64,000 nt of DNA from a virus, in the IMG/VR virus record IMGVR_UViG_3300033182_000980, positions 186,001-250,000 of that record; one strand, 5' to 3'. Numbering within the stretch: position 1 is the first letter of the stretch; the number at the start of each line of letters is the position of its first letter. The translations under genes and the position numbers were made by a program. Below the pieces are notes generated by a model that did no database searches, was not told the origin of the DNA, and worked only from the letters and a program-made list of their open reading frames with translations. This document shows positions 6,982 through 14,152 of the stretch, piece by piece.

Positions 6982-7625
6982 TGTTTATTTGCCTTTCTTA
7001 ATGCTTTCAAAGCAGAGAGTGCGTCCGAGAGTTCGTCTGAACCCTCTGACTTTGTTTCATTCGCCAGAGACTCGGAGGAGGCTATGGTCTTATTAGAGAT
7101 AATGTTGGAGGGGATAAAGGTCAATGCTTCATCTGTGTTCATATTACCCATAGGTTGATTGGTTTGAGCGTTATTATTCACAACCACCTGTTGAGCTGGC
7201 ATCTGTTTGGCGACTGCTTCTGCAATCGCTTCGGGAGAAATCATCGTACCGAGCTGTTGGATGAGGACAGAAGCTAGAGCATTCATATCGAGTTGAGGTT
7301 GTTCTGCTGGTTTCTCAATCACCTTTTCCACCACGACTTCTTTTTCTACTTCAACGATCTTCTCTACCAGAACAGGTTTTTCAACAACCTCTTTAACTAC
7401 CTTTGACTCCCGAACCACTTGAAATCGGTTGCTGTGTACTCCGAGTCGTGATCTATTCTGGCTATTTTTCACCTTGAGGGAGATCACTCCTGTGTTAACC
7501 AGAGACTTCAGCTCTTGGTTTGAGTCGTACTGAGCTTTCGTACAATCAAAGGTCTGACCTTGTTTGAGTTTGAGTCGGAGGCTCTTAACCTCTATGTCTT
7601 TAAGACATTGTGCTACATAAATCAT
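6978..7625 (-). CDS. Hypothetical protein with coiled-coil, partner of the actin-like gene
   Basis: 215 residues, coupled by ATGA overlaps on both sides. The N-terminal 50 residues look like a small beta domain (SLRLKLKQGQTFDCTKAQYD). A Val/Glu/Lys-repeat linker follows (KVVKEVVEKPVLVEKIVEVEK), typical of an extended or coiled-coil stalk, then a helical part (LASVLIQQLGTMISPEAIAEAV), a Asn/Gln-rich stretch and a C-terminal SDALSALKALRKANK helix. Position next to an actin-like ATPase suggests an adaptor that links a filament to a cargo, as in ParR-type systems, but no ribbon-helix-helix or DNA-binding motif is seen. Function inferred from context only. Confidence 0.7.
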   Translation of the reverse strand: MIYVAQCLKDIEVKSLRLKLKQGQTFDCTKAQYDSNQELKSLVNTGVISLKVKNSQNRSRLGVHSNRFQVVRESKVVKEVVEKPVLVEKIVEVEKEVVVEKVIEKPAEQPQLDMNALASVLIQQLGTMISPEAIAEAVAKQMPAQQVVVNNNAQTNQPMGNMNTDEALTFIPSNIISNKTIASSESLANETKSEGSDELSDALSALKALRKANKQ

Positions 7626-8194
7626 CTATTGTCTCCGCTCATCTGCTTAGTGAGAAAGAAAGTTGCTCTGCGTATGGCTTTCATTCTACCCTTCTCAATC
7701 CCTTGCTCAATAAAGTTAAACTTATAGACTGCTGGATGTATCCACTTGTTTTCAGTCCTAAGAGGGAGATTTCTAAATACAACCTCACCACTCTTGGTCT
7801 TAATCGGAACGACTTTCTTCTCCATGTTAGATTTACGAGTGAGCCAGCTCATCTCATAAGGCTCTTTGCGTTCAAGATACTTTTTAACCCATTGCCAATC
7901 AGACTTGAGCTTGATAGCTCCACCTTTAGTGATCTCGTAGTAGAACGAGTCTAAAAACTCTTTTGTGCGTGGAATACCCGTCCCCATTCCTGCCGCTTTC
8001 TTAGCCGACTCCTTAACTGCCTTGACTATTTCTTCACCGAAGATCTCCAAGACCTTTTTAGAGATGTCTTTACCCTTCAGATCAACATTCTGAAACTGAT
8101 TTTTACGCACTCTATAAGTACGAAGATCCCAAGGTCTGTTTGGATCTCTGTTCTTCGGTGGGTTTCTTCTTGCTCGTCTTGGGTCAAACTTCAT
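7622..8194 (-). CDS. Hypothetical basic protein
   Basis: Start placed at the ATG at 8194 because GGAGG lies seven bases upstream; 190 residues. Strongly basic N-terminus (KFDPRRARRNPPKNRDPNRPWDLR) followed by a mixed alpha/beta body (VLEIFGEEIVKAVKESAKKAAGMG, WVKKYLERKEPYEMSWL). The FxxSFYYEI and FIEQGIEKGRMKAI segments resemble small phage tail-completion/connector (HK97 gp10-like) proteins, but the match is loose. First gene of the operon ending in the actin-like ATPase, with ATGA coupling. Could bind DNA or be a virion protein; undecided. Confidence 0.65.
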   Translation of the reverse strand: MKFDPRRARRNPPKNRDPNRPWDLRTYRVRKNQFQNVDLKGKDISKKVLEIFGEEIVKAVKESAKKAAGMGTGIPRTKEFLDSFYYEITKGGAIKLKSDWQWVKKYLERKEPYEMSWLTRKSNMEKKVVPIKTKSGEVVFRNLPLRTENKWIHPAVYKFNFIEQGIEKGRMKAIRRATFFLTKQMSGDNR

Positions 8195-8221
8195 ATCTAT
8201 GCCTCCTACTACAAGTAGCTG

Positions 8222-8255
8222 ATAAACAAAGTACAAGGGTCAATAGTCTTTTTAT
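8222..8255. promoter_or_regulatory. Divergent pair of candidate promoter elements, TAGT type
   Basis: The minus-strand site 8222-8237 (CTTGTACTTTGTTTAT) is 28 nt before the ATG at 8194. The plus-strand site 8240-8255 (TCAATAGTCTTTTTAT) points to the plus-strand gene at 8436, leaving a leader of about 175 nt that includes the inverted repeats CTCCCA/GGGAG and CTGTTTG/CAAACAG. Both are imperfect matches to the consensus. Confidence 0.4.
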
Positions 8256-8435
8256 AACTGGTCGTTAGTGATTGTATCCCCTGTTCCCGATATGTGTATC
8301 TCCCATTGGGAGTCCGAAGAAGAAGGGTGACAGGACATATAGGGGGCAGAACTCCTTTGATCTGTTTGGTTTTCACCCTTTCTCAAACAGCTAGGAAACA
8401 GGACACAATCGCTTGCTCATACAAGGACTTATCCC

Positions 8436-8723
8436 ATGTCAGATAAAGAACCAGAAATAGACCCGATAGAAATTGAGATCAACCTCTTACATGAGTTGAT
8501 CGAGGACAACATCCTCATAGTCATTCATAGGAACGGTATGTCCATTATGATGAATGAAGATGAGGAGGATAGAACCGAAGAACAGATGAGGCTATTTTCT
8601 CGCCTCTATGTAGCGGCTAACCCTAGCTTTGTCCTTCGGTTCTTTTTGATCTTAGAGGTTTTCTTGCTCTTAACTTGGGAGACTCTAGCCTATTTCTACG
8701 AAACAAAGATCAAGAAAAGGTAA
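8436..8723 (+). CDS. Small acidic protein with one C-terminal membrane helix
   Basis: 95 residues. The first 60 are acidic and helical (EPEIDPIEIEINLLHELIEDN); residues about 66-84 (FVLRFFLILEVFLLLTWETL) form one hydrophobic segment, followed by a basic tail (YETKIKKR). This is a tail-anchored or N-out single-pass topology. No signal peptide. Size and layout would suit a small inner-membrane effector such as a holin-like or superinfection-exclusion protein, but nothing in the sequence decides this. A long leader (about 175 nt) separates it from the nearest candidate promoter. Confidence 0.55.
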   Translation: MSDKEPEIDPIEIEINLLHELIEDNILIVIHRNGMSIMMNEDEEDRTEEQMRLFSRLYVAANPSFVLRFFLILEVFLLLTWETLAYFYETKIKKR

Positions 8724-8789
8724 GAGTCTCACCTCCAAATTGTATAAGGGTAGTGTTCACATTAACCCTTAACCACATGGAGGTCGCAC

Positions 8790-9260
8790 ATGAGCGATAA
8801 GTGGAAAGCAGGACCAGAAGTCCAAGAGCAGATCAATCATCTCATCGGAAACGCACACCCTCATCTCGTAGACATTATGGATGACATCGTAGTCATCTTC
8901 AAAGAGAAGTGTTCACGCAAGGGTGGTCGCCCTATTCTCGGTAAAACCTCGAAAGCACCGGCTATCTTGTCAGTGCTTGGGGAGCATACCTACGAGTTTG
9001 TCATTGAGCTTGGAGCAGACTGTTGGAACAATCTCAATGAGGCACAGCGTCTTGCTCTCCTCGATCACCTTCTCTGCTTCATCGGTGGTGAGGAGGACGA
9101 GAAGTCGGGTGAGATGAAGTATTTCCTCTCCACTCCCGATGTCTACTATTTCTCTGAAGAGGTAGAGCGTAATGGGAGCTGGCGAGAGGACATGATGCCC
9201 GATGGTGTACCCGAAGAAGAAGAAGGCTCGGACGCACCCCTTCTTGACCCTATCGGTTAA
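8790..9260 (+). CDS. Degenerate phage metallopeptidase-like protein (active site lost)
   Basis: 156 residues matching the layout of the 'putative phage metallopeptidase' family: GKTSKAP, then YEFVIELGADCWNNLNEAQRLALLDH, then a C-terminal VYYFSEEVERNGSW that corresponds to the family's HDVEEFxxIIxRxGxW. In family members I know, the central motif is LDHELCH (HExxH zinc site). Here it reads H93-L-L-C-F97, so both the catalytic Glu and the second zinc-binding His are replaced, and the downstream His is missing too. It is probably not a peptidase and may act as a binding protein or decoy. GGAGG seven bases before the ATG; acidic C-terminus (PEEEEGSDAP). Confidence 0.65.
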   Translation: MSDKWKAGPEVQEQINHLIGNAHPHLVDIMDDIVVIFKEKCSRKGGRPILGKTSKAPAILSVLGEHTYEFVIELGADCWNNLNEAQRLALLDHLLCFIGGEEDEKSGEMKYFLSTPDVYYFSEEVERNGSWREDMMPDGVPEEEEGSDAPLLDPIG

Positions 9261-9270
9261 CAATGAGGAA

Positions 9271-9296
9271 GAAGCTCGTTTTCACATACGAGCTTC
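9271..9296. terminator. Hairpin between convergent genes, possible terminator
   Basis: Perfect 9-bp arms GAAGCTCGT (9271-9279) and ACGAGCTTC (9288-9296), loop 8 nt, just after the plus-strand stop at 9260 and overlapping the end of the minus-strand gene 9282-9608. Neither side has a run of T, so a classical intrinsic terminator is doubtful. Confidence 0.35.
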
Positions 9297-9608
9297 AAAT
9301 TCCCTACTGCTTTTTCTATATACTTTACCCACCGACATAGTGTCCATTGATTCGTCACTCCATGAATCAAGAGATACTTTAACGGCCTTATTTCCTTTTA
9401 AGGGTACTTCTAAGACGATCTTCCCCCCTCTTGACATTTCAAAAGGTTCAAGGTCAGTATTTACATTTTCGTTAGTTAAAATCGACACTTGATTCTTAAA
9501 AACCCTCATTAGATATGAGTCTTTGAGGTCAACTTTGCTCGCTTGACGCTCTAATCGAGCGATACGAGCTTCAAGATTTCTGATTATTTCTGACGCTGAT
9601 CTTCTCAT
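9282..9608 (-). CDS. Leader-bearing small protein
   Basis: 108 residues. The leader (M-R-R-S-A-S-E-I-I-R-N-L-E-A-R-I-A-R-L-E and on, first 24) differs by one residue from that of 5203-5916, although the codons differ at many third positions, so conservation is at protein level. The remaining 84 residues are beta-rich (SYLMRVFKNQVSILTNENVN, GKIVLEVPLKGNKAVKVSLDSWSDE) with no recognisable family. AAGGAA before the ATG at 9608 and a promoter element at 9664-9679. Being short, it shows best that the leader is a separate module joined to a small domain. Confidence 0.7.
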   Translation of the reverse strand: MRRSASEIIRNLEARIARLERQASKVDLKDSYLMRVFKNQVSILTNENVNTDLEPFEMSRGGKIVLEVPLKGNKAVKVSLDSWSDESMDTMSVGKVYRKSSREFEARM

Positions 9609-9663
9609 GGTCTGTTCCTTTCATGTAAGAACGATGGTATAAAAAACACATCTAATGTTGACA

Positions 9664-9679
9664 ATAAATAAACTACAAA
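9664..9679 (-). promoter_or_regulatory. Candidate phage promoter element, TAGT type
   Basis: Minus strand reads TTTGTAGTTTATTTAT; 56 nt before the ATG at 9608. It lies between divergent genes (the plus-strand MazG-like gene starts at 9695). Confidence 0.5.
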
Positions 9680-9694
9680 TAAAAGGAGTTTCAA

Positions 9695-10162
9695 ATGAAG
9701 TACACACGCATGGAAACTGTTGACGGACAAGAGCAGAAGCTCGTTGTCACTCTTGATGAGATCGTTCGCCTTGTAGGTGAGGATGGTGTTTATCAATACA
9801 TCACAGAAGGTGGCTGGGAAGTGTTCTCTGATGAGACATTCAACAACTATCAACAAGCTACAGCACAGACTGCCAAGTACCCACCCGACCAAGCCCTTGA
9901 GTACCTTTCACTCGGTATTGCAAGTGAAGCAGGCGAGGTTGCTGGTAAGATGAAGAAGTGGATTCGTGATGGGGATAGCAAGATGACTCGTGAGGAGTGG
10001 GTTCAAGCTATGTCATCAGAAATCGGTGATGTGCTTTGGTACGCCGCTCGCCTCGCTGATGAGCTTGGTCTAAGCCTCTCACAGATTGCAGAGGACAATA
10101 TGGATAAGCTCTTAGACCGTAAGGCGAGGGGTGTTATCGGAGGTAGTGGGGATAACCGTTAA
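9695..10162 (+). CDS. MazG-like nucleotide pyrophosphohydrolase
   Basis: 155 residues. The C-terminal hundred show the MazG/all-alpha NTP-PPase pattern: GIASEAGEVAGKMKKW (74-89, E78 and E81 as the first metal ligands) and SSEIGDVLWYAARLADELGLSLSQI (107-131, E109 and D112 as the second pair), ending in the usual N-x-x-K-L-x-x-R. These enzymes hydrolyse nucleoside triphosphates to monophosphates; phage versions may lower (p)ppGpp or remove modified dNTPs. The N-terminal 55 residues are extra compared with minimal MazG. AAAGGAG eight bases before the ATG. It stands alone on the plus strand. Confidence 0.85.
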   Translation: MKYTRMETVDGQEQKLVVTLDEIVRLVGEDGVYQYITEGGWEVFSDETFNNYQQATAQTAKYPPDQALEYLSLGIASEAGEVAGKMKKWIRDGDSKMTREEWVQAMSSEIGDVLWYAARLADELGLSLSQIAEDNMDKLLDRKARGVIGGSGDNR

Positions 10163-10165
10163 GGT

Positions 10166-10648
10166 TTACCCAATCCACCTTGTCAGATCGCCCCAGTCTA
10201 ACCAGACTCTCTTTTTCTTAGGGTCAATTTTGATGCCGAGAGCTGAACCTATACTAGTACGATCTCGCTCATCAAAGTTGAATGGGATGCTTATGGTGTT
10301 TGGTCTACCCCCTCCACCAAACGATGGGAAACCTCTTAGTGCCATAAAGTGTTGAGCACCAGCTTGCTTAAACCATTCATCTGCACCAGTGTGAGTTTGT
10401 ACATACCCATAAACAGTCACTGTTCTGCCATTTTTTGGGTTTTCAAAAGTGACATCCACATTATTAAGGCTTTTTACTTCAACATCGACAACTTCAAATA
10501 GACCTGCATCGGTCTTGTAAAGGAGTCTCTCTAACTCTTGGAGGGTTAGTCTATTGTCCTTAAAGATGTCAAAGATACCTGCTTGCTTTTCAAGCTGTGT
10601 AACTCTTGACTCAAGGTCATGGATGATTTCTGATGCAGTTCTTTTCAT
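10166..10648 (-). CDS. Leader-bearing hypothetical protein
   Basis: 160 residues. Leader M-K-R-T-A-S-E-I-I-H-D-L-E-S-R-V-T-Q-L-E and on (first 24), then a body with beta-rich parts (LFEVVDVEVKSLNNVDVTFENP, RTVTVYGYVQTHTGADEW) and a C-terminal RTSIGSALGIKIDPKKKRVWLDW. The body is unlike those of the other leader proteins and I recognise no family. Convergent with the MazG-like gene (3-nt gap). The upstream region holds the inverted repeat CCATAGGT/ACCTATGG that pairs over the ribosome site, and the promoter element at 10692-10707. Confidence 0.7.
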   Translation of the reverse strand: MKRTASEIIHDLESRVTQLEKQAGIFDIFKDNRLTLQELERLLYKTDAGLFEVVDVEVKSLNNVDVTFENPKNGRTVTVYGYVQTHTGADEWFKQAGAQHFMALRGFPSFGGGGRPNTISIPFNFDERDRTSIGSALGIKIDPKKKRVWLDWGDLTRWIG

Positions 10649-10658
10649 GGTAGGTTCT

Positions 10659-10707
10659 CCATAGGTTTGAGTTAATACCTATGGGGAGACAATAAATAGG
10701 TTATTAA
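10659..10707 (-). promoter_or_regulatory. Promoter element plus ribosome-site hairpin
   Basis: Element 10692-10707 (minus strand TTAATAACCTATTTAT; the TAGT core is here TAAC). Downstream of it, arms CCATAGGT (10659-10666) and ACCTATGG (10677-10684), 8 bp perfect, extended by TCT/AGA after a 2-nt bulge. The start-proximal transcript arm runs into GGAGAA, the ribosome site of the gene at 10648. Confidence 0.5.
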
Positions 10708-11372
10708 AATCTGACCCTATACTTTTTGAGGGTCGGGGTCATACCTTTTTCAACGCTCTTAGCAATGGATACAACCTCTTCAGCTAATCTTACATTCTCT
10801 TCTGTCGAGTCGAGTCTCTTTACAAGACTGAGGCTAAGTTCGCTCCCTCCCTTAGACCAGTCATTTAGACGGTCTTGGAAATGATTTTTTAGTTCCACAT
10901 AAAGAGGATCGGGATCATACCCCGTAGCCCCTTGTGTGAATAACTCTATATTCATGGTTAGAGGAGAGTCTTCTTCTTCTCGCAAGTGTAGGAAAAACTG
11001 AGTGTCTTGCGATTGGAAGTGAAGCAGAGTTATCTCATCTTCATCAAGAATGTCATAGTATTGGTAGGGAACATCGCCAAGTTCAATCAACTCTATGACA
11101 GATTTCTCAACTTTGATGGGTGCAACTAAAGAGAATGTCCCTTGAGCTGACATCATCTTGTTATTTTGTTTGAGCTTGAAGTCAGTTATTTGAAACTGAA
11201 CTGTCCCATCAAACATATCTTGAAGCTCACCCTCTAACTCAGAGGACATTTCATCTTGAGTGAGCTTGGAAGGAACTTTGAAGTCATCAATGATGTAGTT
11301 TCTGCTCGCTTGTTTTTCAAGACGAGCGAGCCTACGCTCAAGACCTCGAATGATTTCTGATGCTTTTTTCAT
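10704..11372 (-). CDS. Leader-bearing hypothetical protein
   Basis: 222 residues. Leader M-K-K-A-S-E-I-I-R-G-L-E-R-R-L-A-R-L-E-K and on. The body (FKVPSKLTQDEMSSELEGELQ, TVQFQITDFKLKQNNKMMSA, FFLHLREEEDSPLTMNIEL) is acidic, with an N-terminal helix and several predicted beta strands; no known domain. The C-terminal VVSIAKSVEKGMTPTLKKYRV is basic. The ATG at 11372 directly touches the stem of a perfect 13-bp inverted repeat that contains the whole GGAGAG ribosome site, the strongest example of the masking arrangement seen in this window. Confidence 0.7.
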   Translation of the reverse strand: MKKASEIIRGLERRLARLEKQASRNYIIDDFKVPSKLTQDEMSSELEGELQDMFDGTVQFQITDFKLKQNNKMMSAQGTFSLVAPIKVEKSVIELIELGDVPYQYYDILDEDEITLLHFQSQDTQFFLHLREEEDSPLTMNIELFTQGATGYDPDPLYVELKNHFQDRLNDWSKGGSELSLSLVKRLDSTEENVRLAEEVVSIAKSVEKGMTPTLKKYRVRF

Positions 11373-11425
11373 ATTGGCTCTCCATTTGGTTAATACCTAT
11401 GGAGAGCCAATAAAAAAACTATTAC
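11373..11425 (-). promoter_or_regulatory. Promoter element plus perfect 13-bp hairpin over the ribosome site
   Basis: Element 11410-11425 (minus strand GTAATAGTTTTTTTAT). Inverted repeat arms ATTGGCTCTCCAT (11373-11385) and ATGGAGAGCCAAT (11399-11411) are perfect over 13 bp with a 13-nt loop. The start-proximal transcript arm contains GGAG and ends at the base before the ATG. The distal arm overlaps the promoter element by 2 nt. Confidence 0.6.
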
Positions 11426-11775
11426 TCCTCAGCACCTGCCATGTCAGCAGACCCACCCTCGACTGCCATATCGGTAGTCTCCTCAACTCCACCCTCTGAC
11501 CTTGCGTCTACAGTCATGTCCTCTACACCCATGTCGGTCATGTCTGTACCCGCTTCAACAGTAGCATCCATCTCCATGCCTGCTTCTGTGGTTGAGCCAC
11601 CGTCAGTAGCTCCACCTTCAGCTCCTGCATCAGTTCCTGCATCCATACCACCCTCAGAACCACCCATCTCCATGCCTGCCATATCGCCAGCTACAGGAGT
11701 CTCGGTGGTTTCTTTATCCTTGTCGCAAGCGATAAGGGTAAGAGCAATAACTGCAATGGTAAGTAGATTTCTCAT
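11422..11775 (-). CDS. Small lipoprotein with Asp/Gly/Met/Thr-rich tail
   Basis: 117 residues. MRNLLTIAVIALTLIAC is a short signal peptide ending in a lipobox-like L-I-A-C (Cys at 17). The rest is an extended acidic low-complexity tail with repeats of the type D-A-G-T-D, G-M-E-M, D-M-T. This is the composition of surface lipoproteins in some Myxococcota/Bradymonadota, which is why I suggest such a host; this is a weak inference. A phage lipoprotein could act in superinfection exclusion or lysis. No leader helix is present, yet the gene has the same promoter-hairpin layout as its leader-bearing neighbours. AAAGG eight bases before the ATG. Confidence 0.7.
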   Translation of the reverse strand: MRNLLTIAVIALTLIACDKDKETTETPVAGDMAGMEMGGSEGGMDAGTDAGAEGGATDGGSTTEAGMEMDATVEAGTDMTDMGVEDMTVDARSEGGVEETTDMAVEGGSADMAGAEE

Positions 11776-11777
11776 GG

Positions 11778-11831
11778 TATATACCTTTCGTTGTTAAGTG
11801 TTTGAAAGAAGGTATATAAAGAAACTACAAA
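11778..11831 (-). promoter_or_regulatory. Promoter element plus 10-bp hairpin
   Basis: Element 11816-11831 (minus strand TTTGTAGTTTCTTTAT). Arms TATATACCTT (11778-11787) and AAGGTATATA (11809-11818) are perfect over 10 bp. The start-proximal transcript arm AAGGTATATA contains the AAGG ribosome site of the gene at 11775. Confidence 0.55.
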
Positions 11832-11857
11832 AGTTATTCAAATTTAACTGATAAAGG

Positions 11858-12790
11858 TTATAGGGGCAAGTACCGAGTTCTAGCGTATCGGGCAGACTTG
11901 CTTCCAAAACCAAACCATGACTTGAGTTTACTCACTCCAGTGTTCAAAGCGTCCATCACACCTCGACTTATACTTCTAAATCCACCTAAAAGTTTGTCTT
12001 TAAGCTCTGTAATCTTAACCCCTGTTCGCTGAATAAAGGGTAAGAAATACTTAAAGAAAAAGTTGGCAACTTTAGAGGTAGCCCACCCTAAAACTCTTAG
12101 GGCTAGATAAGCACAAAGCATGATACCCATGACTTTAACTGATCCAAGAGTAATAGCTCCCCACAAAGTCTTGGCAACAGCTCCTCCAGAAGCAAAGACA
12201 GCGATAGCGGCTGCACAAGTATAAACCACGAAAAACATTAGAATCGACCCTAGAGCGTTAAACTCATCTCCAGTATAGTATCGTTTCCCCCCCAAATTGA
12301 GGTGAGCACCCTCAATCGGAGTTCCCTTTTGCTGGAATAATTGTTCTTCGATTTGTTTATGACCCTTATAGAGCCAAGCATAAAAACCTATGGGGTCGTC
12401 CGAGTTATGTCGCTTAATACATTCATCAATGTAGGCATACTTAGCCTTGATTGAGTTTCTGCGATCAATCTCCTCTTTGATCTTTTGGATCTGAGGATTC
12501 TTATCATTGATGATCTTGTCCATGTTCTTATAGGCATTCATAATATCTCTTGGTGAGTTAATGCCAGCCTTCTTCATAGCAATCACAAAACTGCTTGGGA
12601 CATCCTCAAGTTCATTATCAAGCCCTTCTGCAAGCCCAACGAAAGCTGTTTCGATAGTAGCTTTCTCGACCTTATCTGCTTGGTTTGAAGTCTTGATGAC
12701 TCGACCAAGATTGTTGATGTAGGCTTGTTTTTCAAGGCTTGCGACTCGGATCTCAAGATCACGAATATATTGGTGTGCTGTCTTTCTCAT
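11858..12790 (-). CDS. Leader-bearing membrane protein
   Basis: 310 residues from the ATG at 12790 (GGAG eight bases upstream). The leader reads M-R-K-T-A-H-Q-Y-I-R-D-L-E-I-R-V-A-S-L-E and on. A long helical region follows (IETAFVGLAEGLDNELEDVPSSFVIAMKKAGI...), then at least two hydrophobic segments around residues 187-245 (LGSILMFFVVYTCAAAIAVFA and KVMGIMLCAYLALRVLGWA), a basic amphipathic stretch and a C-terminal GVMDALNTGVSKLKSWFGFG. Carrying the shared leader on an integral membrane protein is odd if the leader is a capsid-packaging tag, and points rather to a tag for complex assembly or a protein delivered to the host membrane. Family unknown. Confidence 0.65.
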   Translation of the reverse strand: MRKTAHQYIRDLEIRVASLEKQAYINNLGRVIKTSNQADKVEKATIETAFVGLAEGLDNELEDVPSSFVIAMKKAGINSPRDIMNAYKNMDKIINDKNPQIQKIKEEIDRRNSIKAKYAYIDECIKRHNSDDPIGFYAWLYKGHKQIEEQLFQQKGTPIEGAHLNLGGKRYYTGDEFNALGSILMFFVVYTCAAAIAVFASGGAVAKTLWGAITLGSVKVMGIMLCAYLALRVLGWATSKVANFFFKYFLPFIQRTGVKITELKDKLLGGFRSISRGVMDALNTGVSKLKSWFGFGSKSARYARTRYLPL

Positions 12791-12837
12791 GTTCTTTTCT
12801 CCATAGGTAGAATTAAGGTAAGGACACATATCTCAGA

Positions 12838-12874
12838 ATATAAAGAGCCTATAAATGTTTTAGACTCTTTATAT
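12838..12874. promoter_or_regulatory. Divergent promoter pair in a 10-bp palindrome
   Basis: ATATAAAGAG (12838-12847) and CTCTTTATAT (12865-12874) are a perfect inverted repeat. Each arm is the TTTAT end of a promoter element: minus-strand element 12840-12855 faces the gene at 12790, plus-strand element 12857-12872 (GTTTTAGACTCTTTAT) faces the gene at 12902. Confidence 0.5.
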
Positions 12875-12901
12875 TTCTCCTTAGCAAAAACTGAGGTGAT
12901 T

Positions 12902-13585
12902 ATGAGACTTGTTTGTATTTCAGACACCCACAATCAGCATGATGAACTTGATTTACCCGATGGAGATGTCCTAATCCACGCAGGGGATTGGACAGGCACA
13001 GGTACGCAGAAGCAAGTGATCTCATTTATAAGGTGGTTTGCGAGCCAACCCCATAAGCATAAGATACTGATTGCAGGAAACCATGAAGTGACTCTCGATA
13101 AGTCATTCTATCAGATCAACTGGCCTAGATTTCATCCGAAGCAACCCCACAGATCACATGACATAGCTAACTATGTGTTGAGGGAAGAGGGCATCTACTA
13201 TCTTGAGGACACAGAAGTGGTCATAGAGGGTGTTAAGTTTTATGGTAGCCCTTGTCAGCCCTCATTTGGTGGTTGGGCTTTTAATGTGGATAGAGGCTTA
13301 CCAATCCGAGCTGTGTGGGGCAATATACCAGAAGATACTGATGTGTTGATCACACATGGACCGCCATATGGGTATGGAGATAAGTTAGCCATTGGAGAGC
13401 GTGTGGGCTGTAAGGATTTACTCGATGAGATCACTACAAGGGTACGCCCTAAAGTCCATGTATATGGTCATATCCATGAGGGTTATGGCACATATGACTT
13501 AGAGGGTATTAAGCTCATTAATCCTGCGAACTGTAATGAGGACTACAAGATTACTAATAAGCCTATCGTGTATGACTTAGAATAG
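12902..13585 (+). CDS. Metallophosphoesterase (calcineurin-like)
   Basis: 227 residues from the ATG at 12902, with GAGGTGAT as ribosome site. All signature blocks of the calcineurin-like phosphoesterase family are visible: CISDTHNQHDEL (D-x-H), DVLIHAGDWTGTG (GD), ILIAGNHEVTLD (GNHE), VLITHGPPYGYGD (THGP) and VHVYGHIHEGYG (GHxH). This is the close relative of small bacterial and eukaryotic (MPPED-type) phosphodiesterases of about this length. Phage versions may act on cyclic nucleotides or nucleic-acid ends; substrate unknown. Likely active, since every metal ligand is retained. Convergent with 13577-14152, overlapping by 9 nt. Confidence 0.88.
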   Translation: MRLVCISDTHNQHDELDLPDGDVLIHAGDWTGTGTQKQVISFIRWFASQPHKHKILIAGNHEVTLDKSFYQINWPRFHPKQPHRSHDIANYVLREEGIYYLEDTEVVIEGVKFYGSPCQPSFGGWAFNVDRGLPIRAVWGNIPEDTDVLITHGPPYGYGDKLAIGERVGCKDLLDEITTRVRPKVHVYGHIHEGYGTYDLEGIKLINPANCNEDYKITNKPIVYDLE

Positions 13586-14152
13586 ATCTTCAGACCAAAC
13601 GATGTACTTGTCTCGCATGAACTCGATATAGGCTTTTGCTCTAGGGTTTCGAGCGAGTCTGATCGCTTTTTCAAAGTCTCCACCCCAAAGAGCTTCAAAC
13701 TTGTCCGACAGACCGTCATCATATTCTGGATCAATCTTAGACAGCCCATCAATATGATCAAGGAGGAAGTCCTCGAACCTCATCTTAGCTACTCTTTTAG
13801 CACTGCTCTGTTTACTAGTGGATGGGAAAGGGGTCGGGTTATATTTAGATGCCATATCGACCATCTCCCTATCCTCATGTGTGAGTCGTTGCCTGTACCA
13901 ATCGCTACCCATAGAGATGAGAGCATAGTTAGTACGATCTAAGGAACGCTCTAACTTTGATAAGTGTCTTGGTAGAGCTTCAAAGTTATCCCCACAACGC
14001 TTGTATATTTCCTCAGCGATTTCTGGACTTTCTTTGATCGCCTCGATCATCTGGTTCATGTGTGTACGAACAATGTGAGCTTCAACTCTCGCAGAGGACA
14101 CCCCTTGAGATAAAATAGACCAAGATGCTTGGCTTGAAGATTTCTTTTTCAT
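13577..14152 (-). CDS. Hypothetical helical protein
   Basis: 191 residues. Ser-rich start (MKKKSSSQASWSIL) then a mostly helical protein: SARVEAHIVRTHMNQMIEAIKESPEIAEEIYKRCGD, LSKLERSLDRTNYALISMGSDWYR and FEDFLLDHIDGL. No catalytic motif. The block RVEAH...LxxLExxLDRTxxAL feels like a family that recurs in large phages, but I cannot name it or its function. AGGAGAA before the ATG at 14152 and a TAGT-type promoter element upstream. Its 3' end overlaps the convergent phosphoesterase gene. Confidence 0.6.
   Translation of the reverse strand: MKKKSSSQASWSILSQGVSSARVEAHIVRTHMNQMIEAIKESPEIAEEIYKRCGDNFEALPRHLSKLERSLDRTNYALISMGSDWYRQRLTHEDREMVDMASKYNPTPFPSTSKQSSAKRVAKMRFEDFLLDHIDGLSKIDPEYDDGLSDKFEALWGGDFEKAIRLARNPRAKAYIEFMRDKYIVWSEDLF

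Noticed and set aside
6680-7096. Plus-strand 138-codon open frame
   Set aside because: Antisense to the actin-like gene and the next gene, with no ribosome site and no domain; the minus-strand proteins are clearly the coding ones.
8761-8778. ATTAACCCTTAACCACAT, similar to the CCCC-type promoter element
   Set aside because: It has one C fewer and ends only about 12 nt before the ATG at 8790, overlapping the ribosome-site region; real sites lie 25-60 nt upstream.
9658-9663. TTGACA before the MazG-like gene as a host-type -35 box
   Set aside because: No -10-like sequence is found at 16-18 nt spacing (the place holds the AAAAGGAG ribosome site).
11373-11411. The 5' hairpins read as Rho-independent terminators of the upstream genes
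   Set aside because: On neither strand is the stem followed by a run of T, and the stems sit close to start codons after the promoter element rather than directly after stop codons.
11441-11797. Plus-strand 118-codon open frame, Ser/Pro/Val-rich
   Set aside because: It is the antisense shadow of the repetitive lipoprotein gene (11422-11775); no ribosome site, and the composition just mirrors the repeats.
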